Source: Pseudomonas sp. FEN
GTDB lineage: Bacteria; Pseudomonadota; Gammaproteobacteria; Pseudomonadales; Pseudomonadaceae
Direction of reading: 5' to 3'
NCBI RefSeq assembly: GCF_904067045.1
Contig: NZ_CAJFDC010000010.1
Span: forward strand, 528,001-592,000
DNA: 64,000 bases
A program made the translations under genes and the position numbers. Each line of letters begins with the position of its first letter. Within the stretch, counting starts at the first letter, position 1. The notes under the pieces are model-generated. The model saw nothing but the letters and a program-made list of their open reading frames with translations. It ran no database searches and was not told where the DNA came from. This document shows, piece after piece, positions 52,083 through 60,926 of this stretch.

Positions 52083-52106
52083 TATCCTATAGGGGGGGAT
52101 AGTATA
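52083..52106. promoter_or_regulatory. G-tract operator of the CsoR/RcnR-type repressor
   Basis: A run of seven G (52092-52098) is flanked by CTATA on the left and ATAGTATA on the right. CsoR/RcnR/InrS family repressors recognise such G/C tracts with A/T-rich flanks. It lies 35-58 bp upstream of the repressor gene. Confidence 0.7.
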
Positions 52107-52140
52107 TTTGGGTAATTCATTGAGACCCGAGACGCCCGTC

Positions 52141-52440
52141 ATGAGTGAGCACGAACACGGCCACCCCCATCCTCATCCCCACCAGAGTCATGAAGCGATC
52201 ATCAAGCGGCTGAAGCGCGCCGACGGTCATTTGCGCGGCATCATCACCATGATCGAAGAGGGTCGTGAGTGCGTCGACATTGCCCAGCAACTGCACGCAG
52301 TGGAAAAAGCGGTGTGCCAGGCCAAGCGCACGCTCATCCAGGATCACATCGATCACTGTCTGGAAGACACCGTTTTGGCACTGAACACGGGCGAGCGCGC
52401 GCCCCTGGAAGCCTTTAAACAAATCACCAAGTACCTCTAG
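52141..52440 (+). CDS. CsoR/RcnR-family metal-sensing repressor (InrS-like ligand set)
   Basis: The 99-residue four-helix protein has a His-rich N-terminus (EHEHGHPHPHPHQSH) and a C-H-C set at C44, H69 and C73. RcnR uses Cys35, His60, His64 and an N-terminal His. CsoR and the nickel sensor InrS use Cys-His-Cys. This protein thus looks InrS/CsoR-like while paired with an RcnA-type exporter 8 bp downstream. Nickel or cobalt is the most likely inducer; copper is possible given the next cluster. The ATG at 52141 begins the His-rich tail; an in-frame start 11 codons earlier is rejected because it overlaps the operator side. Confidence 0.87.
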   Translation: MSEHEHGHPHPHPHQSHEAIIKRLKRADGHLRGIITMIEEGRECVDIAQQLHAVEKAVCQAKRTLIQDHIDHCLEDTVLALNTGERAPLEAFKQITKYL

Positions 52441-52448
52441 GTTCTGAC

Positions 52449-53609
52449 ATGCCCAACTTCGCTGAACTCTTGCAACAGGGCGGTTCACACGCCTGGCTGT
52501 ACTTCCCGAGCGCTATCCTGCTCGGCGCCCTGCATGGCCTGGAACCCGGCCACTCGAAAACCATGATGGCGGCGTTCATCGTGGCGATCCGTGGCTCGGT
52601 AAAGCAGGCTGTGTTATTGGGCCTGGCCGCTACGCTGTCGCACACCGCGGTGGTGTGGTTGGTGGCCATCGGCGGTATGTACCTGGGCAAAGGCCTGGAT
52701 GCGCAGACCACCGAGCCTTACTTTCAGCTCGCGTCCTCGGCGCTGATCATTCTGATTGCGCTCTGGATGCTGTGGCGGACCTGGCGTGGCGAGCAGATGT
52801 TCAAGTTCGAGCAAGGCGATGATCACCATCATGGTGAGCATGACCATGACCATGACCATGACCATGACCATGGTCACCATGACGAAACCCATCGGATCGA
52901 TACCGGTCATGGCCGCGTCGAACTGTCGATCTTTGAACAGGGCATGCCACCGCACTGGCGCTTGAAGACACTGAGCGGGCAGGCGTGGTCGGCTTCAGAC
53001 GTGCGCTTGACGACCAGCCGTCCAGACGGCAGCACTCAAACCTTTGCGTTCGTCGAGCGCGAAGGTTTCCTGGAGTCGACGGTCGATATTCCCGAGCCGC
53101 ATGAATTCAGCGCGCGCCTGAGTCTCGGGCACGCCGGGCATTCCCATGATTACGATCTGGAATATCTGGAGCATGATCACGGGCACGTACATTCCGAGCT
53201 GGAAGGCCTGGAGTTGTCGATCGATGGCTATCAGGACGCCCATGAGCGGGCGCACGCCAATGATATCCGCAAGCGCTTCACCAACCGTGAGGTCACCACC
53301 GGGCAGGTCATCGTGTTCGGTCTGACCGGCGGCTTGATTCCTTGTCCGGCGGCGATCACGGTTCTGTTGCTCTGTCTTCAGGTCAAGGAGGTCGCGCTGG
53401 GCGGGATGCTCGTCCTGTGCTTCAGCATCGGCCTGGCACTGACCCTGGTCACGGTGGGGGTTGCCGCGGCGATTGGCGCCCGGCAGGCGTCCAACCGCTG
53501 GCCTTGGCTGGGCAGCGTTGCGCGTCGGGCACCTTATCTGTCCAGCGTCTTGATCATTGGCGTTGGCCTGTACGTGGGTATCCACGGTTGGATCGGCCTG
53601 ACCGCCTGA
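52449..53609 (+). CDS. rcnA: RcnA/NicO-family nickel-cobalt efflux protein
   Basis: The 386-residue inner membrane protein has six or so helices with the NicO motif GALHGLEPGHSKTMMAAF and GLTGGLIPCPAAITVL. Between helices lies a long His/Asp-rich loop (around residues 118-145: HHHGEHDH repeated HD, then GHH) for metal binding. A second His-rich part occurs near HAGHSHDYDLEYLEHDHGHVHSE. It follows the repressor gene by 8 bp, so the two form an inducible export unit. Confidence 0.87.
   Translation: MPNFAELLQQGGSHAWLYFPSAILLGALHGLEPGHSKTMMAAFIVAIRGSVKQAVLLGLAATLSHTAVVWLVAIGGMYLGKGLDAQTTEPYFQLASSALIILIALWMLWRTWRGEQMFKFEQGDDHHHGEHDHDHDHDHDHGHHDETHRIDTGHGRVELSIFEQGMPPHWRLKTLSGQAWSASDVRLTTSRPDGSTQTFAFVEREGFLESTVDIPEPHEFSARLSLGHAGHSHDYDLEYLEHDHGHVHSELEGLELSIDGYQDAHERAHANDIRKRFTNREVTTGQVIVFGLTGGLIPCPAAITVLLLCLQVKEVALGGMLVLCFSIGLALTLVTVGVAAAIGARQASNRWPWLGSVARRAPYLSSVLIIGVGLYVGIHGWIGLTA
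52839..52868 (+). repeat. Tandem CATGAC hexamer repeat in rcnA
   Basis: Five perfect copies of CATGAC encode the His-Asp repeats of the metal-binding loop. Such a hexamer tract could change length by replication slippage without a frameshift, altering loop length. Confidence 0.8.
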
Positions 53610-53694
53610 GTGCTTGGCCCGCCCGTTACATTGGTCTGTTCCTGGCGGCATCCGCTGCCGCCACGTGACTGCCCAGGTGTGCTGAAGCCGTGGC

Positions 53695-54135
53695 TCAATT
53701 GCCAGGATAATCGGCGATGACCTGATCGGCGCCTGATTGGGTCTGGCCTATCACTTGATACGGCTGCCGGGTTGGGCCGCCATCCATTCCGGGCGACCCC
53801 ATGGGCATGCCGGGAACCGCGATTCCGACGAGGTCGGGGTGGTTCTTCAAGTCGCGGATCTGCGCGGCTGGCACATGTCCCTCGACGAATTTACCGTCAA
53901 TCACCGCGGTATGGCAGGAGGCCAGGCGCGGAGCGACGCCAAGGCGCTGTTTGAATTCGCTCATATTCGGTTCGACATGGTCGCGAACGCTGAAACCATT
54001 GCTCTCAAGATGCTTGATCCAGGCCTTGCAGCAGCCGCAGTTCGGGTCGCGGTAAACGTCGATGACTTCAGCGGCCTGGGCCGCTCCGGTCAGCAGCAAG
54101 GTCGTGAGCATCGCGATGCGTAATCTGGTGTTCAT
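53695..54135 (-). CDS. DUF411 periplasmic metal-binding protein
   Basis: The 146-residue protein has a signal peptide (MNTRLRIAMLTTLLLTGAAQA) and the DUF411 pattern VYRDPNCGCCKAWIKHLESNGF with a C-x-C-C motif, then RLASCHTAVIDGKFVEGHVPA. DUF411 proteins occur in copper resistance loci and probably bind copper in the periplasm. A CueR-type promoter lies about 80-105 bp upstream. Confidence 0.85.
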   Translation of the reverse strand: MNTRLRIAMLTTLLLTGAAQAAEVIDVYRDPNCGCCKAWIKHLESNGFSVRDHVEPNMSEFKQRLGVAPRLASCHTAVIDGKFVEGHVPAAQIRDLKNHPDLVGIAVPGMPMGSPGMDGGPTRQPYQVIGQTQSGADQVIADYPGN

Positions 54136-54171
54136 GGGTGTTCTCCCGTTCAAAAAACAGCACTGACCGAT

Positions 54172-54192
54172 AGCCGCAACCACGCTGCGGCT
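54172..54192. repeat. Hairpin in the leader of the DUF411 gene
   Basis: AGCCGCA (54172-54178) and TGCGGCT (54186-54192) form a 7-bp stem with a 7-base loop. It falls between the CueR-type promoter and the DUF411 start, so it would be in the mRNA leader. T-rich sequence follows on the plus strand only, where no gene needs it. Confidence 0.45.
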
Positions 54193-54217
54193 TTCTTGGA
54201 TTCTGACTTTATCTTCA

Positions 54218-54241
54218 ACCTTTCCACAGTGGTAAGGTCAA
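54218..54241 (-). promoter_or_regulatory. CueR-type (MerR-family) promoter/operator
   Basis: ACCTTTCCACAGTGGTAAGGT (54218-54238) is a near-perfect palindrome of the CueR box type. The minus strand shows TTGACC (54241-54236) as minus-35 overlapping the box, as in copA/cueO promoters, and an A/T-rich minus-10 region near GATAAAG. It drives the DUF411 gene. No cueR gene is in the window. Confidence 0.7.
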
Positions 54242-54256
54242 GCCGACTTCCCGGAC

Positions 54257-56443
54257 TCAAACTATCGAAACACGGCGCAGGCGCAAAGCATTGAAGACCA
54301 CCGAGGCCGAGCTGACGCTCATGGCCAGCGCGGCAATCAGTGGGGACAGCAGGTGTCCGCTCAGCGGGTAGAGCAAGCCGGCGGCCAGCGGGATGCCCAT
54401 GGCGTTGTAGAGGAAAGCGAACGTCAGGTTCTGATGCATGTTTCGCACTGTGGCCAGCGACAGGCCGCGAGCCCGCAGGATACCGAGCAGGTCGCCCTTG
54501 ACCAGGGTGACCTGGGCACTGTTCATCGCCACATCGGTGCCGGTGCCCATGGCGATCCCCACGTCGGCGCGCGCCAGTGCGGGGGCATCGTTGATGCCGT
54601 CGCCGGCCATTGCCACGTGGTGTCCGGCTTGTTGCAGCGCCGCGACCAGGCGTTCTTTGTCTTGCGGTTTGACCTCGCCATGCACTTCCTCGATACCCAA
54701 CTGGCGGGCTACCGAGCGCGCGGTGCCGAGGCCGTCGCCCGTGGCCATGATCACCCTGACTCCATCCGCCTGCAGACGCTCGACCGCCCGTTTCGAGGTC
54801 GGCTTGATGGGGTCGGCAACCGCCAGCAAACCCGCCAGGGCGCCGTTGACCGCCAGGTACATGATGCTTGTGCCGTCGCCACGCAGCTTGTCGGCCTGCG
54901 CTTGCAAGCGCTCGGTGGCGAAGCCAGCCTCCTGCATCAACAGCGTATTGCCCAAGCGCAATTGGTGACCTTCGACCAGGCCGCTGACGCCAATACCGGA
55001 GGCGGACTCGAAGTGTTCAGCTGGGCTCAGTATCAGGCCGATGGCCTGTGCTTGTTTGACGATAGCCTGGGCTAGCGGGTGCTCGCTGCCCTGATCGAGG
55101 CTCGCGGCCAGGCGCAGTACTTCCTGCTGAGTAAATCCGGGTAAGGCCTCGACGCTATGGAACGCGGGGCGGCCTTCGGTGAGGGTGCCGGTTTTGTCGA
55201 CGATCAGGATATCTATCTTGCGCAGGTTCTCGATGGCGGCGGCATCGCGAAACAAGACACCGCTGCCCGCCGCCTTGCCGGTGGCGACCATGACCGACAT
55301 GGGCGTTGCCAGGCCAAGGGCACAGGGACAGGCGATGATCATGACCGCGACCGCATTGATCAGGCCGAACACCCAGCTGGGTTCGGGGCCCCACAGCCCC
55401 CAGCCGAGTAGCGTCAGGGTGGCGATGCTGATCACCACCATTACGAAGTAACCGGCAATCACGTCCGCCAGACGTTGCATCGGCGCTTTTGAGCGTTGCG
55501 CCTGCACCACCAACTGCACAATCTGCGCGAGCAGGGTGGCCGAGCCAATTTTCTGCGCCAGCATCACCAAGCTGCCGTGGCTGTTGAGAGTCGCGCCGAT
55601 CAACGTGTCGCCCGGCCGCTTTATCGTCGGTATCGGCTCGCCGGTGAGCATCGACTCGTCCACGGCACTTTCGCCTTCAAGCACCTGGCCGTCGACTGGC
55701 ACTTTTTCCCCTGGTCGCACCCGTAGCCGGTCACCGTTGTGTACGTGGCTCAGGGGGATGTCTTGTTCCGTGCCATCGGCGTTGATCCGTCGGGCTGTTT
55801 TGGGGGCCAGTCCAAGCAGCGACTTGATGGCCGCCGAGGTTTGTGAGCGCGCCTTGAGTTCGAGCAACTGGCCGAGCAGGGTCAGCGAGATGATCACGGC
55901 CGCCGCCTCGAAGTACACACCAACGCGACCCTCCATCATGAAGTCGCTGGGGAAGGCGCTGGGGGCCAGGGTGGCGACGACGCTGTACAGGTAGGCCGCC
56001 GCGGTACCGAGGCTGATCAGTGTCCACATGTTCGGGCTGCGCTGAATGACTGAGCGCACCCCACGCCGATAAAACGGCCAGCCGGCCCACAGCACGACGG
56101 GGCTGGCCAGTCCAAACTCGAGCCAGTTTTGCGTGGCAGCGTGAAACAGCACCAGGGCATGGCCACCCATGGCCAGCAGGGTGACAATTACGGTCAATGG
56201 CAAGGTCCACCAGAAGCGCCGGGTGAAGTCCTTGAGTTCGGGGTTCTCTTCTTCCTCCGGTTCGGCAATCAGCGGTTCCAGGGTCATGCCGCACTTCGGG
56301 CAGATGCCGGGGCCGATCTGGCGGATTTCCGGGTGCATGGGGCAGGTGTATTCAGTGGCCGCCGCGGGTGCCGCTGTTGCGAGCTGTTCGATTTCAGATT
56401 GGGTTATTGGGGGGTGCCCATGATGGTGTTCAACACTGTGCAT
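54257..56443 (-). CDS. copA: Copper/silver P1B-type ATPase
   Basis: The 728-residue inner membrane pump has a short His-rich start (VEHHHGH), an N-terminal metal-binding module with YTCPMHPE and GICPKCGM (C34, C48, C51), eight or so helices, the CPC motif (372-374), the phosphorylation site D416 in DKTGTLTEG and [11 protein letters not shown]. It lacks the GMTCxxC heavy-metal-associated domains of CopA and instead has the SilP/CopF-like module. It exports Cu(I) or Ag(I). It is 3 bp after the DUF2933 gene in a copper operon. Confidence 0.88.
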   Translation of the reverse strand: MHSVEHHHGHPPITQSEIEQLATAAPAAATEYTCPMHPEIRQIGPGICPKCGMTLEPLIAEPEEEENPELKDFTRRFWWTLPLTVIVTLLAMGGHALVLFHAATQNWLEFGLASPVVLWAGWPFYRRGVRSVIQRSPNMWTLISLGTAAAYLYSVVATLAPSAFPSDFMMEGRVGVYFEAAAVIISLTLLGQLLELKARSQTSAAIKSLLGLAPKTARRINADGTEQDIPLSHVHNGDRLRVRPGEKVPVDGQVLEGESAVDESMLTGEPIPTIKRPGDTLIGATLNSHGSLVMLAQKIGSATLLAQIVQLVVQAQRSKAPMQRLADVIAGYFVMVVISIATLTLLGWGLWGPEPSWVFGLINAVAVMIIACPCALGLATPMSVMVATGKAAGSGVLFRDAAAIENLRKIDILIVDKTGTLTEGRPAFHSVEALPGFTQQEVLRLAASLDQGSEHPLAQAIVKQAQAIGLILSPAEHFESASGIGVSGLVEGHQLRLGNTLLMQEAGFATERLQAQADKLRGDGTSIMYLAVNGALAGLLAVADPIKPTSKRAVERLQADGVRVIMATGDGLGTARSVARQLGIEEVHGEVKPQDKERLVAALQQAGHHVAMAGDGINDAPALARADVGIAMGTGTDVAMNSAQVTLVKGDLLGILRARGLSLATVRNMHQNLTFAFLYNAMGIPLAAGLLYPLSGHLLSPLIAALAMSVSSASVVFNALRLRRVSIV

Positions 56444-56446
56444 GAG

Positions 56447-56698
56447 TTAATTCCTTTTCTCATCCTGGGTGGGAGCCGAGCTTTCTCCGTGATGTCCGTG
56501 ACCACTGTGGTGGTGCCCGAAGAAATGCATCAGCGGGCACAACAGCAAAATCATATAAGGCAGCACGCCCAGCATATGGCCATAGTGCTCCCTGGCCAGA
56601 TAGAACATCCCGATCACCAGCAGCATGCCTAGCGCTATGCCAGGTCTGCTTCTCCAGAAGGTCGGCGAGGTGTTGCTGGCGTGGGGGGCATTCATCAT
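56447..56698 (-). CDS. DUF2933 small membrane protein
   Basis: The 83-residue protein has one or two hydrophobic helices (GIALGMLLVIGMFYLAREHYGHMLGVLPYMILLLCPLMHFF) and a His-rich C-terminus (GHHHSGHGHHGESS). DUF2933 proteins are often next to copper ATPases and are probably accessory. Either of two consecutive ATG codons could be the start; the second is better spaced from AGGA. Confidence 0.8.
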   Translation of the reverse strand: MMNAPHASNTSPTFWRSRPGIALGMLLVIGMFYLAREHYGHMLGVLPYMILLLCPLMHFFGHHHSGHGHHGESSAPTQDEKRN

Positions 56699-56810
56699 GG
56701 TCCTGTACTCCTGAAAGAGTGCTATCCAGTGGTTCGATGTTTGGCGGTTTCACCCTGGCCTGGCCGGCCAGGGCGAAATCGCCATTGCAGCTACATCGCT
56801 ATGCTCGGGA

Positions 56811-57203
56811 TCACTTGCCCATGGGCATTTTCATCATGCTCGACTGTTGATCCATCATCTTCATCATCATGTTCATCATTCCCATGCCGCCGTTGTTGCC
56901 GGACATGCCCATGCCGTTACAGTTTTGCTGCAGCATGCCCACGCCGTCTTTCATCGTCTGCATGCCTTCCTGCATGGCCGCCCTTCGCTCGGCGGGGGTC
57001 TTGGCGGCGACCATTTTGTCGCGTGCCGCCTGCATCTTTTGCATTTGTTCGGTCATGGCCTGGTTCTGCATGGGCGTGGTTGTGTCGCTGGTTTGAGCCG
57101 GCGCGCTCGGCGTCTGCTCCGGGTGATGCTCGTCGGCGGCCGAGGCAATGAATGGGCTGCTCACAAGCAGGGCGGCCAGGATCAATTTCAATGAGCTATG
57201 CAT
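56811..57203 (-). CDS. Met-rich periplasmic protein, probably copper-binding
   Basis: The 130-residue protein has a signal peptide (MHSSLKLILAALLVSSPFIASA), a helical middle (QAMTEQMQKMQAARDKMVAAKTPAERRAAMQEGMQTMKDGV) and a Met/Gly-rich tail (GMGMSGNNGGMGMMNMMMKMMDQ). Methionine clusters bind Cu(I) in several copper resistance proteins. It sits in the copper operon, so a periplasmic copper-binding role is inferred; I do not recognise a named family. Confidence 0.65.
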   Translation of the reverse strand: MHSSLKLILAALLVSSPFIASAADEHHPEQTPSAPAQTSDTTTPMQNQAMTEQMQKMQAARDKMVAAKTPAERRAAMQEGMQTMKDGVGMLQQNCNGMGMSGNNGGMGMMNMMMKMMDQQSSMMKMPMGK

Positions 57204-57303
57204 GACAATCTCCAGAGGGTGAGGACAACACAGGTAAAAGCAAGCCGCGCCGGGTTGGCGCAGTCAGGTGTAGCGGCCGGAGTTCGGCGCGCTGAAAGTC
57301 GCT

Positions 57304-57699
57304 TTAATCGTTGAGGCGGACGAAAATCAGGCGGGCAGGCGGCTTGGCTGGTGCAAGGCGCCGTAGGACGAGAAAGGGACAAACAGACAGCGTGGCGGGG
57401 TACAACATGAGCAACGCGGGGATCAGCAACAGCAACGACCAACTGAACAGGTCGAACGCTTGAAGATGGGGCGAAGGACTCACGGCTATCGCGGTATCGG
57501 CACAGTGTTGCAGGCAACCAGAGGCATGGGCATCGTGGCTGGCGCCATCTTGCGCGATGTTGAGCGAAACATGGGTTGTCGCCGGATTGTGCTCGGGAAG
57601 TACCAGGCAGCCCTGGCTCGCCGCCAAGCCAAACGCCAACAGCCACAGCACGATGGCCAGGCGTATGAACGTTGCTTGACGATGGCGAAACCAGGACAT
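57304..57699 (-). CDS. Small membrane protein with Cys/His-rich periplasmic stretch (CopL/DUF2946-like position)
   Basis: The 131-residue protein has an N-terminal signal-type helix (IRLAIVLWLLAFGLAASQGCLVLP), a stretch with HDAHASGCLQHCADTA and a C-terminal helix (LFSWSLLLLIPALLMLYPATLSV). It is first in the copper operon. Similar small proteins in copper loci are annotated CopL or DUF2946. The match is loose and I infer the role from position. Confidence 0.6.
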   Translation of the reverse strand: MSWFRHRQATFIRLAIVLWLLAFGLAASQGCLVLPEHNPATTHVSLNIAQDGASHDAHASGCLQHCADTAIAVSPSPHLQAFDLFSWSLLLLIPALLMLYPATLSVCPFLVLRRLAPAKPPARLIFVRLND

Positions 57700-57803
57700 G
57701 ACGCTTCCCCGGGAATGGGTGACGGGTTGTGGTTTTTCAAACTACAGAACCTCGAAGCGTCACGATTGATCTACATCAAAGTAAGCCGCCGGCTGGTTTC
57801 GAT

Positions 57804-58832
57804 TCAAGCATCGGTCGTCACGCCACGGCGTTTCTGCCGCTCGGACTCCAGCCAGATCACCAGTGCCAGCAGGCTGCCACCGGCTATCAGCAAACTCATC
57901 AGCCAACCCAGGGTCTCGGCGAGTTGAGTGAAAAACAGCGTGTAGAGCTGGATGATGAAGAAGGTCGAGCCATAGCCCACCAACATGCCGAAACGCAAAC
58001 GAATCCCCAGCGCCAGAATCCCCAGGCTGACCAGCGCCCAGAGCAGGTTGTACCTCACCAGCTCGCCGGCATCGGCCAGGTGCCAGGGGTCGTCGATCAA
58101 CTCGTAGCTGCCAAACAGCGACAGCAGCCACAGCGACATTTCGGCGACAAACAGACCGCAGGAAATCCACACCTTGGCAAAGCCGTTGTAACGCCGCAGC
58201 AAGCTGGCCTCACCGTGCAAATGCAGCGCGCCCGTCGCGATCAACGCGACCGCGGCGCCGAGAAAACGCAGCGGGTAGTTCATGCCGAACCAGTAGGCGC
58301 CCCAGCCGGACTGATAGCCGCTGCGACCGCCAAACCAGACAAAGAACAGCACGCTGCACAATGTCAGCAGCAAGACGTTGTTCAGGACATAGCTGAGCAC
58401 CAGCAGTATCAGCAGATCGACCAGCAGCAACGCCGGCCAGTTGCCCGAGCCATCCGAATAGATCATGCCCAGCACAACGCTGGTACCGATCAAGGCAAAG
58501 CCGCCAAGCAACTCCAGCGTGCCGCCAAACAGCTTCAGTTGCCTGCCGATCAGCCAGCGGCCGCCGATAAACAACCCCAGCGTTACCAGTGTCAGGCTGA
58601 CGGCCAGTTTCGGCAGGCTGAACTCCAGGTGTTCACGCAGAAACAGCAGCAGTCCCGCCGCCAGGCTGATCGCGCCAAAGGTCAGGAACCAGCGGCCCAG
58701 AGAGCGCCAGTCCCAGCGCGTCAGTACGTAGCGCTGGCCAATCCGGGCGTGCTGGTCGATGTCGATCTGGCCATCTCGCAGCCATTGATCCAGTGCCTTG
58801 TGCACCTGTTGATTGCGCTGATCCGGGCTCAT
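57804..58832 (-). CDS. DUF4401-type membrane protein
   Basis: The 342-residue integral membrane protein has about ten helices after a short soluble N-terminus (residues 1-45). It looks like DUF4401. Its start overlaps the stop of the DUF2157 gene by 4 bp (ATGA), so they are co-translated. No catalytic motif is visible. Function unknown. Confidence 0.7.
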   Translation of the reverse strand: MSPDQRNQQVHKALDQWLRDGQIDIDQHARIGQRYVLTRWDWRSLGRWFLTFGAISLAAGLLLFLREHLEFSLPKLAVSLTLVTLGLFIGGRWLIGRQLKLFGGTLELLGGFALIGTSVVLGMIYSDGSGNWPALLLVDLLILLVLSYVLNNVLLLTLCSVLFFVWFGGRSGYQSGWGAYWFGMNYPLRFLGAAVALIATGALHLHGEASLLRRYNGFAKVWISCGLFVAEMSLWLLSLFGSYELIDDPWHLADAGELVRYNLLWALVSLGILALGIRLRFGMLVGYGSTFFIIQLYTLFFTQLAETLGWLMSLLIAGGSLLALVIWLESERQKRRGVTTDA

Positions 58833-59818
58833 TGTGAGGCTCCCTTGCCGCTCAGGGCCAGGCGTTCAAACGACCAGCCGAGTAACAGGCCGATGATCCC
58901 ACCGACCGCGAAAAACGTTGCCACGCTCAAGCGGTCCCATGAGTACTCATAAAACCGCGTGTACAGGTCGATGCCCAGGAACACGACGGCGAAACCGGTG
59001 AAGCTCGGATGCTTGAAGCGCGCGCCGATCACCAGTTGGCCGATGGGCACCAGGGTAAACAGCACGGTCCAGATACGCGTGTCGCGGCCCCAATCATCCA
59101 GGCTGAGAAACCAGAGCGAGCAATTGAGGTAGAGCAGCCCGAAGATCACATACAGCCGGCCAAATCCGCAGAAGCGACGCAGTTCACGCTCCTCGGCCAG
59201 TTGGTGGCATAACCCCAATACCGCCGCCAGCGCGGCAATCACCGCCATCGAACGCGGATCCTGGATATTGAAAAAATAACCGCCATGCCCGACGTACCGG
59301 CCCCAGGCGCCTAGTCCGTGGAATGCACACAACAGCCCCAGCAGCAACGGCCAGCGCAAACGGTAACGGTAGGCGGTGAGGATGCTCAGCAGCGCCGTGA
59401 CCAACAGCGCCAACGGCACATTGCCCAACTCGCCCTCGTAATCATTTGAGGAGCCCAGTAACAGGCTTGCGCCGATCAGGATCAGGCCGATGGTCAGGAT
59501 CGCGACACCAGTGACCGGCGTCCGTTGGGCCGGATTGCGGGCCATGCGCACACCGACCCACCACAAGCCGGCCCCGGCGCAGCAGAACAGCACTGCACCG
59601 ACCATCACCGACTGGCTGAACAGGCTCAGGCCCCCCAGCACCGCCATGCCGATCAGCAGCACCGCGCCGATCCCCAGCCATTGCAGCACGCTGGACAACA
59701 GCTGGCCAGGTTGTTCGTAAGGTGCGCTCAGCCGCTTGCGGGCTTCGGCGTCGATCAGGCCACGATGATGCCAGTCGGCGATTTCGTGAACCAGCAACTG
59801 CTTTGTCGTTTTTCTCAT
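58829..59818 (-). CDS. DUF2157-type membrane protein
   Basis: The 329-residue membrane protein begins with a soluble helical segment (TKQLLVHEIADWHHRGLIDAEARKRLSAPYE), typical of DUF2157, then about nine helices. It pairs with the DUF4401 gene downstream. The start at 59818 removes a 19-codon extension that has no homology-like character. Function unknown. Confidence 0.75.
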   Translation of the reverse strand: MRKTTKQLLVHEIADWHHRGLIDAEARKRLSAPYEQPGQLLSSVLQWLGIGAVLLIGMAVLGGLSLFSQSVMVGAVLFCCAGAGLWWVGVRMARNPAQRTPVTGVAILTIGLILIGASLLLGSSNDYEGELGNVPLALLVTALLSILTAYRYRLRWPLLLGLLCAFHGLGAWGRYVGHGGYFFNIQDPRSMAVIAALAAVLGLCHQLAEERELRRFCGFGRLYVIFGLLYLNCSLWFLSLDDWGRDTRIWTVLFTLVPIGQLVIGARFKHPSFTGFAVVFLGIDLYTRFYEYSWDRLSVATFFAVGGIIGLLLGWSFERLALSGKGASQ

Positions 59819-59954
59819 GGTGTCCAGCGGTCCGTGACGTGAAAAATCCAATGGCCTACAGCACATTAGTGTCATTTTCGGCCCGTGGCGTCACATTTTG
59901 AAAAACGAATTCTGCCCAGGCCCCACGCGTGGCCTGATCCGAAGCTCGATACGA

Positions 59955-60926
59955 TCAGCCTTGCACGTGACACCTCACCCGTTGCTGTGTCTCTCCCAGC
60001 AATGCCTGCGGTTTTTCACAGCCGGCAGTACACAAGGCGCACCGCTCACGAAAGAAACAGCCCGACGGAAGGCGACGGTTTCCCGGCAACTCGGTCGGCG
60101 CCGCCATCTGTTCCGCATGCAAGGGCACGCCCAGTCGCGGTACTGCTTCGAACAGCAGGCGGGTGTAAGGATGGCGCGGCTGATCCAGCACCTGGGCGGC
60201 GCTGCCCAGCTCGACGATCTGCCCCAGGTACATCACCGCCACCCGGTCGGCCATGTGCCGCACCACGGACACGTTATGCGAAATCAGAATGTAGGTCAGG
60301 TTGCGCGCGCGTTGCAGTTCCGCCAGCAGGTTGAGGATCTGCGCCTGCACCGAGATGTCCAGCGCCGAGGTCGGCTCGTCGAGGACAATGATGTCCGGGT
60401 CGGACGACAGGGCGCGGGCAATCGCGATCCGCTGGCGCTGGCCACCGGAAAACTGATGGGGGAAGCGGTCCAGGTACTCCGGGCGGATGCCGACCTGGGC
60501 CGCGACCCTGGCCGCGATCGCGCGCATCTGTGCCCGCGGCGCGTGACCCCGGGCGTACAGCGGCTCGGTAATGATCCGCCAGATCGGCAGGCGTGGATCC
60601 AGCGAGGATTGTGGGTCCTGGAACACAATCTGCACATTGCTGCTGGCCTGGCCGTCGGCGCGGGGGGCCCAGCTCAGTGCGCCGCTGCTCGGCGTCACCA
60701 GGCCCATCAACAGCTGCGCCAGGGTGCTTTTGCCGCAGCCCGACTCACCGACGATGCCCAGGGTTTCGCCGGCCCTGACCTGCAGGTCGATGCCGTTCAG
60801 CGCGTGGGCGTAGCCCCGTGGTCGGCCCAGCCAGTCATTGCTCACCGGGAAGCGTACGCGCACATCGTCCAGCCGGAGAATTTCCGGCGCCGTGTCGGTC
60901 ACGGAGTGAATCACGGCACTGTTCAT
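59955..60926 (-). CDS. Peptide ABC transporter ATPase 2 (DppF/OppF type)
   Basis: The 323-residue ATPase has GESGCGKSTLAQLL, IVFQDPQSSLDPR, FSGGQRQRIAIARAL, IIVLDEPTSALD and LISHNVSVV, and the C-terminal oligopeptide/dipeptide extension with cysteines C-x5-C-x4-C-x6-C type (CFFRERCALCTAGC). It starts one base inside the previous gene's stop. AAGGAG precedes the ATG. Confidence 0.92.
   Translation of the reverse strand: MNSAVIHSVTDTAPEILRLDDVRVRFPVSNDWLGRPRGYAHALNGIDLQVRAGETLGIVGESGCGKSTLAQLLMGLVTPSSGALSWAPRADGQASSNVQIVFQDPQSSLDPRLPIWRIITEPLYARGHAPRAQMRAIAARVAAQVGIRPEYLDRFPHQFSGGQRQRIAIARALSSDPDIIVLDEPTSALDISVQAQILNLLAELQRARNLTYILISHNVSVVRHMADRVAVMYLGQIVELGSAAQVLDQPRHPYTRLLFEAVPRLGVPLHAEQMAAPTELPGNRRLPSGCFFRERCALCTAGCEKPQALLGETQQRVRCHVQG

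Noticed and set aside
52839..52868. Tandem repeat as a CRISPR or mobile element
   Set aside because: The hexamer repeat is coding for a His-Asp loop, without spacers or dyad repeats.
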